DNA from: JAICNG01 sp035249985 | GTDB lineage: Bacteria > Gemmatimonadota > Gemmatimonadetes > Gemmatimonadales > Gemmatimonadaceae | Direction of reading: 5' to 3' | Assembly: GCA_035249985.1 (NCBI GenBank) | Contig: DATFFP010000034.1 | Coordinates: 1 to 64,000 of the forward strand | DNA length: 64,000 nucleotides | In this document: one piece after another, positions 51,052 to 60,471 of the stretch | How positions within the stretch are numbered: position 1 is the stretch's first letter | Layout: the number at the start of each line of letters is the position of its first letter | Translations under genes and position numbers: made by a program | Notes under the pieces: generated by a model | What the model saw: the letters and a program-made list of their open reading frames with translations, nothing else | Databases searched by the model: none | What the model was told of the DNA's origin: nothing

Positions 51052-53333
51052 GCCAGCCCCCGTTTACGTCGGAGGAGCCATTCCGCAGCGATGAGCCCGA
51101 GCAGCGCGACGAACATCAAAGGCGTATCCCACAGATCCAGCTGCTCGGTCACGGTCGTTCCGCTGCTCGTGTACATCATGTCCCGCGCGAGCGCCTCGGC
51201 GGTCTCCGGGGTGTAATACTTGCCGCCCGTCTCGCGCGCGACGCGCTCGAGCAGCGCGGGCCGCTGCGCGGCCCCGAACATCTCCTGCTGAATGTCGTGC
51301 GCGATCACGTAATCGTCGCCGCCGGTAATCAGACTGTCTCCGACGCGGGCACTCATGCGCACGCGATACAGGCCGGGCTCGCTGGCGGTGAAGCTGCCGC
51401 GATACTCGCCGTCCTTGTCCACCATCCACTCGAACGGCACCTCGAGCGGCTCACCATTGGGGCCAAGCACGCTCGCGCTCACCGTCGCACCATTCACGGC
51501 CAGAAAGCTCTCGTTGTTCACCTGTGCGCGAACCGCGACGACCTCGCCCGGCGCGACATGATCGGGCGCGGTCATCGTCACACGCTCCGGCACGTCGCTG
51601 ACGAGCCAGCGCAGCATCTGCCGCCAGAACGTCTCATGCGTCGCGTCATCGACCTCCATCGACGCGTGCATCTGCCACACCCATGAGTCCTGCACCGGGA
51701 AGGCGATCGCCTTTCCACGCCCATAGCGATGATGCGCCAGCACGATCTGCCGCTCTCCACCGCCGCCCGAGATCGTTTGCCCGAGGAGAAGTGCAGTGGC
51801 ACCCGGCTTCGCGCGGCCAATGCGATTCACCGTGGACAACGCGGGCATGGTCTTCCACCGCTCGAGCGACGCCTGCTCGCTTGCCCCAAGCTGTGTGGCC
51901 GGATGCATCGCGCCGGCGGGAGTGGGTGAGATCTGAAGCTCGGCAAAGTATTCCTCGCCGCTTTCTTCCGTCCGCGTGACTTCCACCGGCATCACATCGG
52001 CGAGCGGCGTGTCGGCGTATCCACCCTCGGCGAAGGCACGCCGTCCGCCGAGCAGGAGCAGCCCACCGCCGCGCTCGCCAACGAAGTCAGCGAGCATCCG
52101 CATCTGCTCGAGTGTAAAGAACGCCGCTTCGACGCTGCCGAGGATGACTGCGCGATAGGTGAACAGCTCTTCGCGGGTCTTGGGGAATCCAGCGACCAGC
52201 TCGAGACTGTCTTCGACGCCCAGGCGCAAAAACTTGTGTTCGGCGGTCCGCTGCAGCGCGACGAGGCGGAGATTCTGGTCCTCCCGGACCGCGCGCCGCA
52301 TGAACTTGAGCTCGAAACGAGGCTCACCCTCCACGTACAGCACCTTCTCGGCGCGATCGGTGACCGTGACCAACGCTTCGCGCGCATTGTTCTCGGCGAT
52401 GAGCTCGCCCTCCTCCCGCGCGATGCGGAACCGCAGCTGTCGCGGCCCCGTCTCCTGCGTGACGACCCGCATGCGCACCGGCGACTCCTCACCATCGCCG
52501 CGCAACGTCACCTCCTGCGAGGCGACGATACGTCCGGCGTCTTCGGCGAGCAGCTTCACTTTTTGCCCCGCGAAGCCACGCTGGGCCACGACGACGTTCG
52601 CGACGAGCGCCGTGCCGCGCAGGGCGCTGTGCGGCACCTCGACTCGGGTGATCTCGATGTCGCGCTCGAAACGCGGAGACCCGACGCCGATCGTGTAGAC
52701 CGGAAGTCCGCGCGCCTTCAGCGCGAGCAGTGGCTCGGCCAGCGCGCTCGCGGAGTTGTCCGCTCCGTCGGTGATCACGACGAGGCCGGCGAGCGGAACC
52801 GTCGACAGCTCCTGGCGCGCGCGGTCGAGCGCGGCGCCGAGGTGCGTACGCCCACCCGCAAACGTCATCCCCCGCGCATCCGGCATCGGCTCGGCGCCTG
52901 ACGAGAAGCTGAAGTACCTCAGCTGGAAGCGGTCGCCCAGGGCGCGGGCCAGAGCACTGTCGCGGGTGCCGAAGAGCCGCTGGGCGACATCGGCGCGAGC
53001 ACGACCATCCGCATCGGTGATGCGCATGCTGCGCGAGTCATCGATGAGGATGGCCACCGCATTCTTCTGCGGGACGGCCGTCGAGACGAGAAGCGTCGGG
53101 CGGAGCAGCGCGAAGCCGGCCAGCGCGACGATCGCGACGCGCACCGCGGTCAGTACGACGCGATCCTGCGGCGTGCTCTTCCCCCGTGCGCGGCGGTACG
53201 CCCACGCGAGGGCAAAGCCGATCGCGGCCACGGCGACAATGATGAGCATCGGCCACGGAGCAGCGAGCACGAAGTCCCCGCGCTCGAAGACGACGGGCCG
53301 GTACTTGAAGAGAGTCTCGACGAATGCGTCCAT
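51048..53333 (-). CDS. vWA and glutamine-amidotransferase-like membrane protein
   Basis: 761 residues. Two N-terminal helices (about 25-45 and 60-82), a vWA domain with MIDAS (AILIDDSRSM), Ig-like regions, a class-I amidotransferase-like domain (AVILGSVEAAFF, GGGLLLLGG) without a visible catalytic Cys, and a C-terminal helix. It resembles the BatA/vWA protein later in the operon. It is probably a membrane scaffold of the same complex. Confidence 0.9.
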   Translation of the reverse strand: MDAFVETLFKYRPVVFERGDFVLAAPWPMLIIVAVAAIGFALAWAYRRARGKSTPQDRVVLTAVRVAIVALAGFALLRPTLLVSTAVPQKNAVAILIDDSRSMRITDADGRARADVAQRLFGTRDSALARALGDRFQLRYFSFSSGAEPMPDARGMTFAGGRTHLGAALDRARQELSTVPLAGLVVITDGADNSASALAEPLLALKARGLPVYTIGVGSPRFERDIEITRVEVPHSALRGTALVANVVVAQRGFAGQKVKLLAEDAGRIVASQEVTLRGDGEESPVRMRVVTQETGPRQLRFRIAREEGELIAENNAREALVTVTDRAEKVLYVEGEPRFELKFMRRAVREDQNLRLVALQRTAEHKFLRLGVEDSLELVAGFPKTREELFTYRAVILGSVEAAFFTLEQMRMLADFVGERGGGLLLLGGRRAFAEGGYADTPLADVMPVEVTRTEESGEEYFAELQISPTPAGAMHPATQLGASEQASLERWKTMPALSTVNRIGRAKPGATALLLGQTISGGGGERQIVLAHHRYGRGKAIAFPVQDSWVWQMHASMEVDDATHETFWRQMLRWLVSDVPERVTMTAPDHVAPGEVVAVRAQVNNESFLAVNGATVSASVLGPNGEPLEVPFEWMVDKDGEYRGSFTASEPGLYRVRMSARVGDSLITGGDDYVIAHDIQQEMFGAAQRPALLERVARETGGKYYTPETAEALARDMMYTSSGTTVTEQLDLWDTPLMFVALLGLIAAEWLLRRKRGLA

Positions 53334-53348
53334 CAGCGGCGTGCGTCC

Positions 53349-54440
53349 TTACGGCGGAAACGCCGAGGCGTCGAGCCCCGGGATGATGCGGAGCGCGTTC
53401 TTGTAGTAGAGCTTCTTGAGCACCTCGTCAGGCAGCGCGAGGCCGTACATCTTCCAGAACGCGTGGCGCCGGCGGTAGTAATCGAAGTACTCGTCGGCGG
53501 TCTCGAGCACGCGGAAGTACGTGTGATACTCCGTGGGCTGATAGCTGTCTTTCCCGAAGAGCACGCGATCCTGGTATTTGGTCAGGAACTGTTTCGCGAA
53601 GCGCGGCTGACGGCCAAGCTCCGCCAGCACGGCGCCGATCTCGGTGTACATGTTCGGGAGCGAGTCCATCAGCGCGCCGAGGTGCGCGAGATCGCCGCCG
53701 AGCCATCCAAGGTGGGCGTTAATGAACGTGGTGCGCGGATGCTTGCGGAAGACGCGGTGCTGTTCGCCGATGATCGTGGCCCACGACGGATACTCGCTTG
53801 GGGGACGCGCGCGCTCGGGTCGCTCCTTGAGCTCGAGCCAGCGTTCGTTGGTCTTGTCGTGAGGCTCGAAGAATTGGCGCGGCTCCGCGGTATGGATCAG
53901 CACGGGGATGCGCAGCTCGCCCGCCTTGCGCCACACCGGGTCGAGGCGCGCGTCGTCGACGGGGACGCGCTTCCCGGAACGATCCTTCAGATCGAGCCCG
54001 AGGTTCTTGAAGATCTTGAGGCCGCGGGCGCCGGCTTTGACGTCGCGCTCGAGCTGAGCAGCGGCGTTCGCGCCCCACTGCGGGTCATCGATGCCGGAGA
54101 AATTCAGGTTGGCAAAGAAGACGAAGCGCCCCGCTGCGGCGCCCTGCGCGTTACGGACGGCCGTCGCCAGCGCATCCCCGGTGCGGCCGCTGAGGTTGAC
54201 CATCGCGCGCATGTTCATCGCATCCATCTCGCGGCTCAGGCGCTGATAGTCCGCTGACAGCGACTGGTGGCTGTGGACGTCGATGAACGGATACTTCGCG
54301 CGCGTCACCCGGTGCTCGGGAACAACGAGCGAGGACGGCGGGTCGTACTCCTCGAACGACATGGTTTGTGCGTCCGAGCAGACGGTAAGCGCTACCGCCC
54401 CGCCGGCGACGAGCGTCAGCGTGCGCCCCACAGCGATCAT
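53349..54440 (-). CDS. Exported amidohydrolase 2 family protein
   Basis: 363 residues from ATG 54440, starting a signal peptide that ends near Cys-Ser-Asp-Ala-Gln. The TIM-barrel metal ligands are DVHSHQ, LIHTAEP, NAHLGW and GKDS, as in the amidohydrolase 2/decarboxylase group. The substrate is unknown. It is the first gene of the ten-gene operon, 15 bases before the next start, and divergent from the propeller gene. Confidence 0.88.
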   Translation of the reverse strand: MIAVGRTLTLVAGGAVALTVCSDAQTMSFEEYDPPSSLVVPEHRVTRAKYPFIDVHSHQSLSADYQRLSREMDAMNMRAMVNLSGRTGDALATAVRNAQGAAAGRFVFFANLNFSGIDDPQWGANAAAQLERDVKAGARGLKIFKNLGLDLKDRSGKRVPVDDARLDPVWRKAGELRIPVLIHTAEPRQFFEPHDKTNERWLELKERPERARPPSEYPSWATIIGEQHRVFRKHPRTTFINAHLGWLGGDLAHLGALMDSLPNMYTEIGAVLAELGRQPRFAKQFLTKYQDRVLFGKDSYQPTEYHTYFRVLETADEYFDYYRRRHAFWKMYGLALPDEVLKKLYYKNALRIIPGLDASAFPP

Positions 54441-54600
54441 CGTGCGGATCTCCCAGGAGAAGCTTTCGAAATCATACGCCGAGGACCGAGGTGCCGCACC
54501 CGGTATCCATGGACGTATTGTAAGAAACCGGTGGGACTTCGGCGCTCTCAGCGTCCCAGCCCCCTCGTGCGTAGAATAAGGTTCGGACAACGGAAGGGCG

Positions 54601-54700
54601 CTGCGAGCTGCGAGCTGCGACGTGCGAACCGTGGGGCACGGAGTGGCCGGGCGAATTCGTCCGCTCGCAGTTCGCAGTTCGCAGTTCGCATTTCGCAGTT
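54601..54700. repeat. Heptamer inverted repeat hairpin (GCAGTTC type)
   Basis: CTGCGAG/CTGCGAC units at 54601-54629 and GCAGTTC units at 54663-54700 are inverted relative to one another. It lies in the leader of the propeller gene, 33 bases before its ATG. A weak TAGAAT at 54572-54577 could be the -10 of the promoter. Confidence 0.78.
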
Positions 54701-54732
54701 CATGCTCTCACCCCACGCGTTGGAGGTACTTC

Positions 54733-55740
54733 ATGCGTGCCTTGGCGATTCTCTTCGTGACACCCGTGCTTCTTTCGATGACGTCGGCGACCGACGCGGT
54801 CGCACAGCAGGCGGTCGAGATTCGCGAGTGGACCGTTCCCTGGGCCGATTCCCGGCCGCGCGACCCGTACGTCGACGCGAAGGGCCGCGTGTGGTTCGTC
54901 GGCCAGGCGAGCGACTACGTGGCGATGCTCGATCCGGAAACCGGCCAGTTCACCAAGTATGACCTCGACAAGGGCGCCGGCCCCCACAACCTGATCGTCG
55001 ACAACAAGGGCATCGTCTGGTACGCCGGCAACCGCGCCTCGCACATCGGCCGGCTCGATCCGTCGACGAAGGCCATCCGAAAGATCGCCATGCCCGACGC
55101 GGGCGCCCGTGATCCCCATACCCTCGTGTTCGACCCCAAAGGTGACATCTGGTTCACCGTGCAGGGCGGAGGCTATGTGGGGAAGCTCAACATGGCCGAC
55201 GAGTCCGTGAAGCTGGTCAAGATCCCCGGCTCGGGGACGCGGCCGTACGGCATCGTCGTCGACCCAGAGGGCCGTCCCTGGTTCAACGAGTTCGGGACGA
55301 ACAAGATCGGCACCATCGATCCGGCGACGATGACGCTGAAGGAGTACGACCTTCCTGAGGCCGGCGCGCGCGGGCGGCGCATCGACCGCACCTCGGACGG
55401 TGCGCTCTGGTACGTGGACTACGCACGCGGCTTTCTCGGGCGACTCGATCCGGTCACCGGAAAGGGCGAGGAGTGGGCGAATCCAGGCGGCGCTGGCGCT
55501 CGCCCCTACGCGATGGTCGTCGACGACCGCGATCGCATCTGGTACGTCGAGACGGGCACCGCTCCGAACCAGCTGGTCGCGTTCGACACGAAAGCCAGGA
55601 AGGTGGTGAGCACGACGCCGATTCCCAGCAACGGCGCCGCGCGCAACACGGTGCGGCACATGATCTACCACGCGCCCACGAAATCGATCTGGTTCGGCAC
55701 CGACGCGGGCACGATCGGGCGGGCACGACTCGGCTCGTGA
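54733..55740 (+). CDS. Virginiamycin B lyase-like beta-propeller protein
   Basis: 335 residues from ATG 54733 (GGAGG upstream). The signal peptide ends Ala-Val-Ala-Gln-Gln. At least six blades carry the streptogramin-lyase pattern (GRVWFVGQ, GIVWYAGN, GDIWFTVQ, GRPWFNEF, GALWYVDY, DRIWYVET). Vgb proteins linearise streptogramin B, but most environmental homologues are exported and of unknown substrate. The stop overlaps the next GTG start. Confidence 0.88.
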   Translation: MRALAILFVTPVLLSMTSATDAVAQQAVEIREWTVPWADSRPRDPYVDAKGRVWFVGQASDYVAMLDPETGQFTKYDLDKGAGPHNLIVDNKGIVWYAGNRASHIGRLDPSTKAIRKIAMPDAGARDPHTLVFDPKGDIWFTVQGGGYVGKLNMADESVKLVKIPGSGTRPYGIVVDPEGRPWFNEFGTNKIGTIDPATMTLKEYDLPEAGARGRRIDRTSDGALWYVDYARGFLGRLDPVTGKGEEWANPGGAGARPYAMVVDDRDRIWYVETGTAPNQLVAFDTKARKVVSTTPIPSNGAARNTVRHMIYHAPTKSIWFGTDAGTIGRARLGS

Positions 55741-56384
55741 GGCACCGAGTCGCGGTCGCAACGAGTCTGTTGCTGACCGCTCTTCTGGTGACGGCGGCGC
55801 GCGCGGCGTACGACGCGCGTCCGCCGCTCGCCCACACCGGCGGATTCGGCGAGCCGAGCTGCCGGGAATGTCACTTCGACGGCCCGACGAGGCCGCCGGA
55901 GGCACTCTCGTTAGGTGGCCTGCCGGAGCGCTACCAGCCGGGCGCGGTCTACCCACTCGAGGTGTCGATCCGCGATACGACGGCGCGCGTCGGCGGCTTT
56001 CAGCTCGCGGCACGCGTGGCGGCCGGTCCGCACGCCGGGACGCAAGCGGGAACCCTGTGCGCCGCCGATGCCCGGGTCGACGTCGTCGCCGACACGGCGA
56101 CGGGTGTGCAGTACGCGTCGCACGCCGGGGCGAGGAGCGCCGATTCGCTCCAGTGGAAGCTGAGCTGGCAGGCGCCGGCCGAGGACGTCGGACCGGTGAT
56201 CTTTCACGTCGCCGCGAATTCGGCCAATGATGATGATTCGATGTTGGGCGATGTGATCATCCTGAGATCATGGACGACGAGGAGTGAGGGGTCAGGGGTC
56301 AGGGATCGGGGGGGCTCAGGGAGAAGGGATCAGGGGCGGCCGCTCGCCGTTCTCTCCTGCAACCCACTCCCCGACCACCCCTGA
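55737..56384 (+). CDS. Exported protein with a CxxCH motif (choice-of-anchor V-like)
   Basis: 215 residues from GTG 55737, overlapping the propeller stop (GTGA). After the signal peptide comes CRECH, a possible c-type heme or metal site, then a Reelin-like/choice-of-anchor V beta domain (PLEVSIRDTTARVGGFQLAAR). The last 35 residues are encoded by heptamer repeats and their loop, so the natural end was probably near residue 182. It is likely co-exported with the propeller protein. Confidence 0.75.
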   Translation: MRHRVAVATSLLLTALLVTAARAAYDARPPLAHTGGFGEPSCRECHFDGPTRPPEALSLGGLPERYQPGAVYPLEVSIRDTTARVGGFQLAARVAAGPHAGTQAGTLCAADARVDVVADTATGVQYASHAGARSADSLQWKLSWQAPAEDVGPVIFHVAANSANDDDSMLGDVIILRSWTTRSEGSGVRDRGGSGRRDQGRPLAVLSCNPLPDHP

Positions 56385-56425
56385 TCCCTGACCCTCGACT
56401 CCTGACTCCTGACTCCTGACTCCTA
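56279..56425. repeat. Heptamer inverted repeat hairpin (TCAGGGG/TCAGGAG type)
   Basis: GTCAGGG-type units at 56279-56335 face CCTGACT/CCTGATC units at 56369-56425. The right arm begins exactly at the stop codon (TAG) of the minus-strand gene at 56423. The left arm is inside the reading frame of the CxxCH protein. It separates two convergent genes. Confidence 0.85.
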
Positions 56426-56995
56426 GACAACGCGTTCCCATAGAGGTGGATAACGAACGACGAGGCCGAGCTCGTCCACCTCGATGTCTGCAGTAAAGGC
56501 CCCTCCGGCACTCGCGTACCGATAGAGATTTTCTCCTGATCGTACGTACCGCTGCGGTAGCGCCTCGATGGCCAGGTCCGGGAAGTGAATCCACGCCGCC
56601 ACGACATCGCTCTCTCCACCGCGCGCGAGCGATAGCCGCCGAATGGGAAGCGTGTTTGTGGACGGGCTGAGACTGATGTCGATGTCGATGCAGCCGGCGA
56701 CCTCGGCGATCTCCTTGCCATCCCTCCACCACCGCTTCTGATCGTCCACGACCAGCGCCAGCTCGTTCGTCGTCGCGCCGTGCGTGACCGCGATGCGAGC
56801 CGATCGGGTCGCCCAGTCGCGATCGCACTGCACGGTGTACTCGACGCGGAGCGGCTGCGCCTCCTCGACGGTCAAAATCGTTCCCGACAAGCGAATTCCC
56901 GCCGGCGTCTCGTGGAGCTGGAAGAACTCCAGCGAGACTCGATCATGGCGGGTCCAGAGTACGGTTCGGGTGATCGGTGCGGAGCGAGATGTCAT
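56423..56995 (-). CDS. Putative glycolipid-binding protein (PF06475-like)
   Basis: 190 residues from ATG 56995. The pattern VEYTVQCDRDWATRSARI, KRWWRDGKEIAEVAGCIDIDISLSPSTN and PIRRLSLARG matches the putative glycolipid-binding family of beta-barrel proteins. No signal peptide is seen. Heptamer hairpins sit directly at both ends of the gene. Confidence 0.82.
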   Translation of the reverse strand: MTSRSAPITRTVLWTRHDRVSLEFFQLHETPAGIRLSGTILTVEEAQPLRVEYTVQCDRDWATRSARIAVTHGATTNELALVVDDQKRWWRDGKEIAEVAGCIDIDISLSPSTNTLPIRRLSLARGGESDVVAAWIHFPDLAIEALPQRYVRSGENLYRYASAGGAFTADIEVDELGLVVRYPPLWERVV

Positions 56996-56999
56996 GTGA

Positions 57000-57130
57000 T
57001 TAGGGGTCAGGAGTCAGGAGTCAGGGGTCAGGGGGTGTCAGGTTCTGGGTGGTAGGACAACGGCTCGCGCGCCCTGACACCTCGAACCTGACCCCCCCCT
57101 GAGCCCTGACTCCTGACTCCTGACCCCTAA
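57000..57130. repeat. Heptamer inverted repeat hairpin with near-perfect stem
   Basis: The left arm (57000-57046) and right arm (57071-57130) are inverted copies; the outer 27 bases match perfectly by eye, both beginning TTAGGGGTCAGGAG. The element fills the entire space between two minus-strand genes: the right arm contains the dnaE2 stop codon (TAG), and the left arm ends about five bases from the ATG of the 56995 gene. Confidence 0.92.
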
Positions 57131-60100
57131 TGAAAGTCGTGTGAGCGATGAACCAGCTCTCCCGCCACCTCCAGCGTCGCAAACTTCTGGCCGACCACGT
57201 TCATCACCTGGCCATCACGCTCGAATCGACCCAGTACCAGAATGAACGTCGCGTTCTTGATCACCTCGACGTTCGCTTCGACGAGCTGATGTGGCACGAT
57301 CACGTTGATGAAGCCGCGCTCGTCTTCCAGGAGCAGGAAGATCGTCCCGTTCGCCGTCTCCGGGCGCTGACGCACCGTGACCAGGCCGCCCACGATGATG
57401 CGCTCTCCGCTTCGGACCTTCTCGAGGCCCTTGCTGTCGATCGCCCCCCAGCGGCGCAGCTTGTCGCGCAGCGCCTGCATGGGGTGGCCGTGAATGCTCG
57501 AGCCGGTCGTCGTGTAGTCGAGGAAGATGAGCTGCAGCGGGTCCAGCGGTTGTGGATCGTGTGGTGTCATCCGCGCCGGGGCGAGCGGGAGCACATCGCC
57601 CACCGCGTGCAGCGCCTGCCAGGCGGCGCGCCGCCGGTCGGGCTCCCACGCGCCGAAGGCGCCCGCACGTGCCAGCGCCAGCGCATCGCTTCGGATGAGT
57701 CGGGTGCGCCTGACGACATCTGCGATCGAGGTCCAGGGAGAGTCACCGCGGCTCGCGCGCAGCGCATCGAGCAGCTTCGTCCCCACGCCGCGGATGTGCC
57801 GCCATCCAATGCGCATCGCCGGCCGGTCGGGCTGGTCGGTCTCTTCCACCGTGCATTCCCAGTCCCCATCGCGGAGACAGGCGGGCCGCACCTCGACGCC
57901 GTGCCGGCGCGCGTCGTGGATGAGCGTCGACACCGGATAGAATCCCATCGGCCACGAGTTCAACAATCCCGCGTAGAATTCCGCCGGATAGTGCGCCTTG
58001 AGCCAGGCGGTCGCGTACGCGATGAGCGCGAAGCTCCAGGCGTGCGACTCGGGAAAGCCGTAGTTCGCGAAGCTCTGAAGGTCTTCACAGATCTTCGACG
58101 CGATGCGCTCGTCGATCTTGTGCTCGACGAGACGATGCGCCAGCCGCTGCAGCGATCGGAGCAGCCGATCCTTCTTCCGCTGATTTCCCATCGTGCGCCG
58201 CAGCTCGTCCGCCTCGGAGCCCGTGTAGCCGCCGAGTGCCATGGCGATCGCCATCGCCTGCTCCTGGAAGATCGGAATGCCTTGCGTGCGCCGGAGAATC
58301 GGCTCGAGCGCCGGGTGCGCGTACACGACCTTTTCCAGACCCAGACGTCGCTGCGTGTAGGGATGAACGAACTTCGCCTGAATCGGTCCCGGTCGAATGA
58401 GCGCGACCTGAACCACGAGATCGTACAGGTATGCCGGACGCGTGTGCAGAATCGATGCGATCTGCGCGCGACTCTCGATCTGGAACATTCCGATCGTCTC
58501 GCCTCGCGCGATCAGCTCGTAGCTGTGTGCGTCGTCCTGCGGCAGTCGATACATCTGTGGCCGCGTCCCCGTCCGACGCTCGATGACGTCGAACGCTCGG
58601 CGCACCTGCGATAGCGCCCCCAGTCCGAGGAAGTCGAACTTCGGCGCGCCGACCGCGTCGAGGTCGTCCTTGTCGAACTGCACGATCGTTCGCCCCATCG
58701 TGGTCTGCTCGATCGGCAGATAGTCACCGAGTGGGGCCGCCGAGAGGACGAACCCACCGACGTGAGTCGCTCGAAGCCGCGGAAGGCCCTCGAAGCCGGC
58801 CATCGCCGCCAGCAGGGTCCGGCCACGCTGATCGGTGATGTCGAGTCCGGCGCGCGCCGCGGCGCTTTCGCGGATGTACTCGGCGCCGGCCGCCGGCTCG
58901 TGGTTGTGCACGCGCTTGGAGACGGCGAACATCATCTCCGGCGAGTAGCCTAACGCGCGCATCGCGTCCTGTGCGGCGTTAGGGGCGCGATACGTCTGCA
59001 CGATGCAGGCGATGGCCGCGTGCGCGCGGTCGTACCGCGCGTAGACGTAGTCGAGCACCTCCTCGCGCCGGTCGTGCTCGATGTCCACGTCGATGTCGGG
59101 CGCCTCCGCCCCTCCTTCCGCGCGGATCTCGGAGAGAAAGCGCTCGAACAGCAGGCCGTGCCTGACGGGATCGACCGCCGTGATACCCAGACAATAGGCG
59201 ACCGCCGAGTTGGCGGCGCTGCCGCGGCCCTGGGAGAGGATGCCGCGATCGCGGGCGAACTGCATCGCGTCCCACATCACGAGAAAGAATCCGGCGAAGC
59301 CGAGCTGCTTGATGATGGCGAGCTCGTGCTCGAGCTGGTGCGTCTGCGCCTCGGAGAGGTCGACACCCCACCGCTCGTGCGCCCCCGCATACGTCTGCTC
59401 ACGGAGATACGAGTCGTCGTCGTGCCGCTCCGGCACGGGATAGTGCGGAAGCGGCGGTCGCATCCAGCGGAGGTCGAACTCACACTCCTCGGCGATCCGT
59501 TGGCTCTCGCGCAGTCCTTCCATTCGTCCTCGCCAGCGGCGCGCCATCTGAGCCGGCGCGATCAACCGCCACTCGCCGTTGGGACGCAGGACTCCGCGCT
59601 CGGCGGCCGTCGACAGATCCATCTCGTGCCGAAGAGCGGTGAGCATGTCATGCACGAGACGACCGAGGTCGTCGAGATAGCGCGGATCGTGCGCAACGAC
59701 CCATGGAAGTCCGCGGCGCTCCGCTAACTCGATCAATGATCCGGCGAGCATCGCTTCGGATCCGCCGACGTGATGAAGCTGGGTCTCGATGGCGAGCCGC
59801 GAGCCAAAGACGTCGTGCCATCGGGTGAGCGCACGCCCGGCTCCACTCTCATCGCCTGCGAGAAGCAGCGACGCGATCTCTCCCGACGCCGGCCCGGTCA
59901 GCGCGTGCAGCCCTTCGCTGCGTGCGGCGAGCTGCTCCCATGTGATCTGTGGATGTCCGCGCCGTTTTCCCTGTGCCGCCTTGTCCCATTCCTCCCACAT
60001 GCCGACGCGAGCGCAGGTGAGCAGCGCAGCCAGATTGCGGCAGCCGCGCTCATCGCGAACGAGGAAGGCGGCAGGGTACCCCTCGACGTTGAGCTCCGCC

Positions 60101-60471
60101 CCAACGATCACTCGCAGCGGCCGCTCGCAGATGGGGCAGGGCTCCTCGGTATGATTCGCGGCGCGACGACACTCGGGATCCTTGGCGATCGTCCGCGCCT
60201 CGGTGACGAACCGCGGTACGGCACCGAGGTCCGCGGTGTCGGTGAGCCCAAGGCTGGTGTAGCCGAGCTGCCGGGCGCGCATAACGAGGCGCTCGGGGGT
60301 GGTGGCGCCGTCGTTGAAGGAGAATCCCGTGTGGCTTCGAAGTTCCGTATAACAAGGAGCTCGTGGCCAGGGATCAGGGGTCAGGGGGGATTGGGTGATA
60401 GGTGAAAGGGATCGATCAAGCTGAATTGGCTTGGTGCCCTTACCCTGAACCCTTCCCCAGCTCCTGGTCAC
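57127..60471 (-). CDS. dnaE2: Error-prone DNA polymerase DnaE2
   Basis: 1114 residues if started at GTG 60471; the recognisable protein begins at YTELRSHTGFSF about 41 residues later. PHP, C-family polymerase palm (GRGSAANSAVAYCLGIT, PDIDVDIEHDRREEVLDYVY), HhH and OB domains are all present, the DnaE2 layout. The PHP metal motif is degraded (Arg-Ser-His instead of His-x-His). It works with ImuA/ImuB in damage-induced mutagenesis. Its first codons overlap a heptamer arm, so the true start is uncertain. Confidence 0.95.
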   Translation of the reverse strand: MTRSWGRVQGKGTKPIQLDRSLSPITQSPLTPDPWPRAPCYTELRSHTGFSFNDGATTPERLVMRARQLGYTSLGLTDTADLGAVPRFVTEARTIAKDPECRRAANHTEEPCPICERPLRVIVGAELNVEGYPAAFLVRDERGCRNLAALLTCARVGMWEEWDKAAQGKRRGHPQITWEQLAARSEGLHALTGPASGEIASLLLAGDESGAGRALTRWHDVFGSRLAIETQLHHVGGSEAMLAGSLIELAERRGLPWVVAHDPRYLDDLGRLVHDMLTALRHEMDLSTAAERGVLRPNGEWRLIAPAQMARRWRGRMEGLRESQRIAEECEFDLRWMRPPLPHYPVPERHDDDSYLREQTYAGAHERWGVDLSEAQTHQLEHELAIIKQLGFAGFFLVMWDAMQFARDRGILSQGRGSAANSAVAYCLGITAVDPVRHGLLFERFLSEIRAEGGAEAPDIDVDIEHDRREEVLDYVYARYDRAHAAIACIVQTYRAPNAAQDAMRALGYSPEMMFAVSKRVHNHEPAAGAEYIRESAAARAGLDITDQRGRTLLAAMAGFEGLPRLRATHVGGFVLSAAPLGDYLPIEQTTMGRTIVQFDKDDLDAVGAPKFDFLGLGALSQVRRAFDVIERRTGTRPQMYRLPQDDAHSYELIARGETIGMFQIESRAQIASILHTRPAYLYDLVVQVALIRPGPIQAKFVHPYTQRRLGLEKVVYAHPALEPILRRTQGIPIFQEQAMAIAMALGGYTGSEADELRRTMGNQRKKDRLLRSLQRLAHRLVEHKIDERIASKICEDLQSFANYGFPESHAWSFALIAYATAWLKAHYPAEFYAGLLNSWPMGFYPVSTLIHDARRHGVEVRPACLRDGDWECTVEETDQPDRPAMRIGWRHIRGVGTKLLDALRASRGDSPWTSIADVVRRTRLIRSDALALARAGAFGAWEPDRRRAAWQALHAVGDVLPLAPARMTPHDPQPLDPLQLIFLDYTTTGSSIHGHPMQALRDKLRRWGAIDSKGLEKVRSGERIIVGGLVTVRQRPETANGTIFLLLEDERGFINVIVPHQLVEANVEVIKNATFILVLGRFERDGQVMNVVGQKFATLEVAGELVHRSHDFH

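Noticed and set aside
45791..57130. Short tandem repeats considered as a CRISPR array
   Set aside because: Units are 7-9 bases with no spacers of constant length, arranged as single inverted pairs at gene junctions; no cas genes are present.
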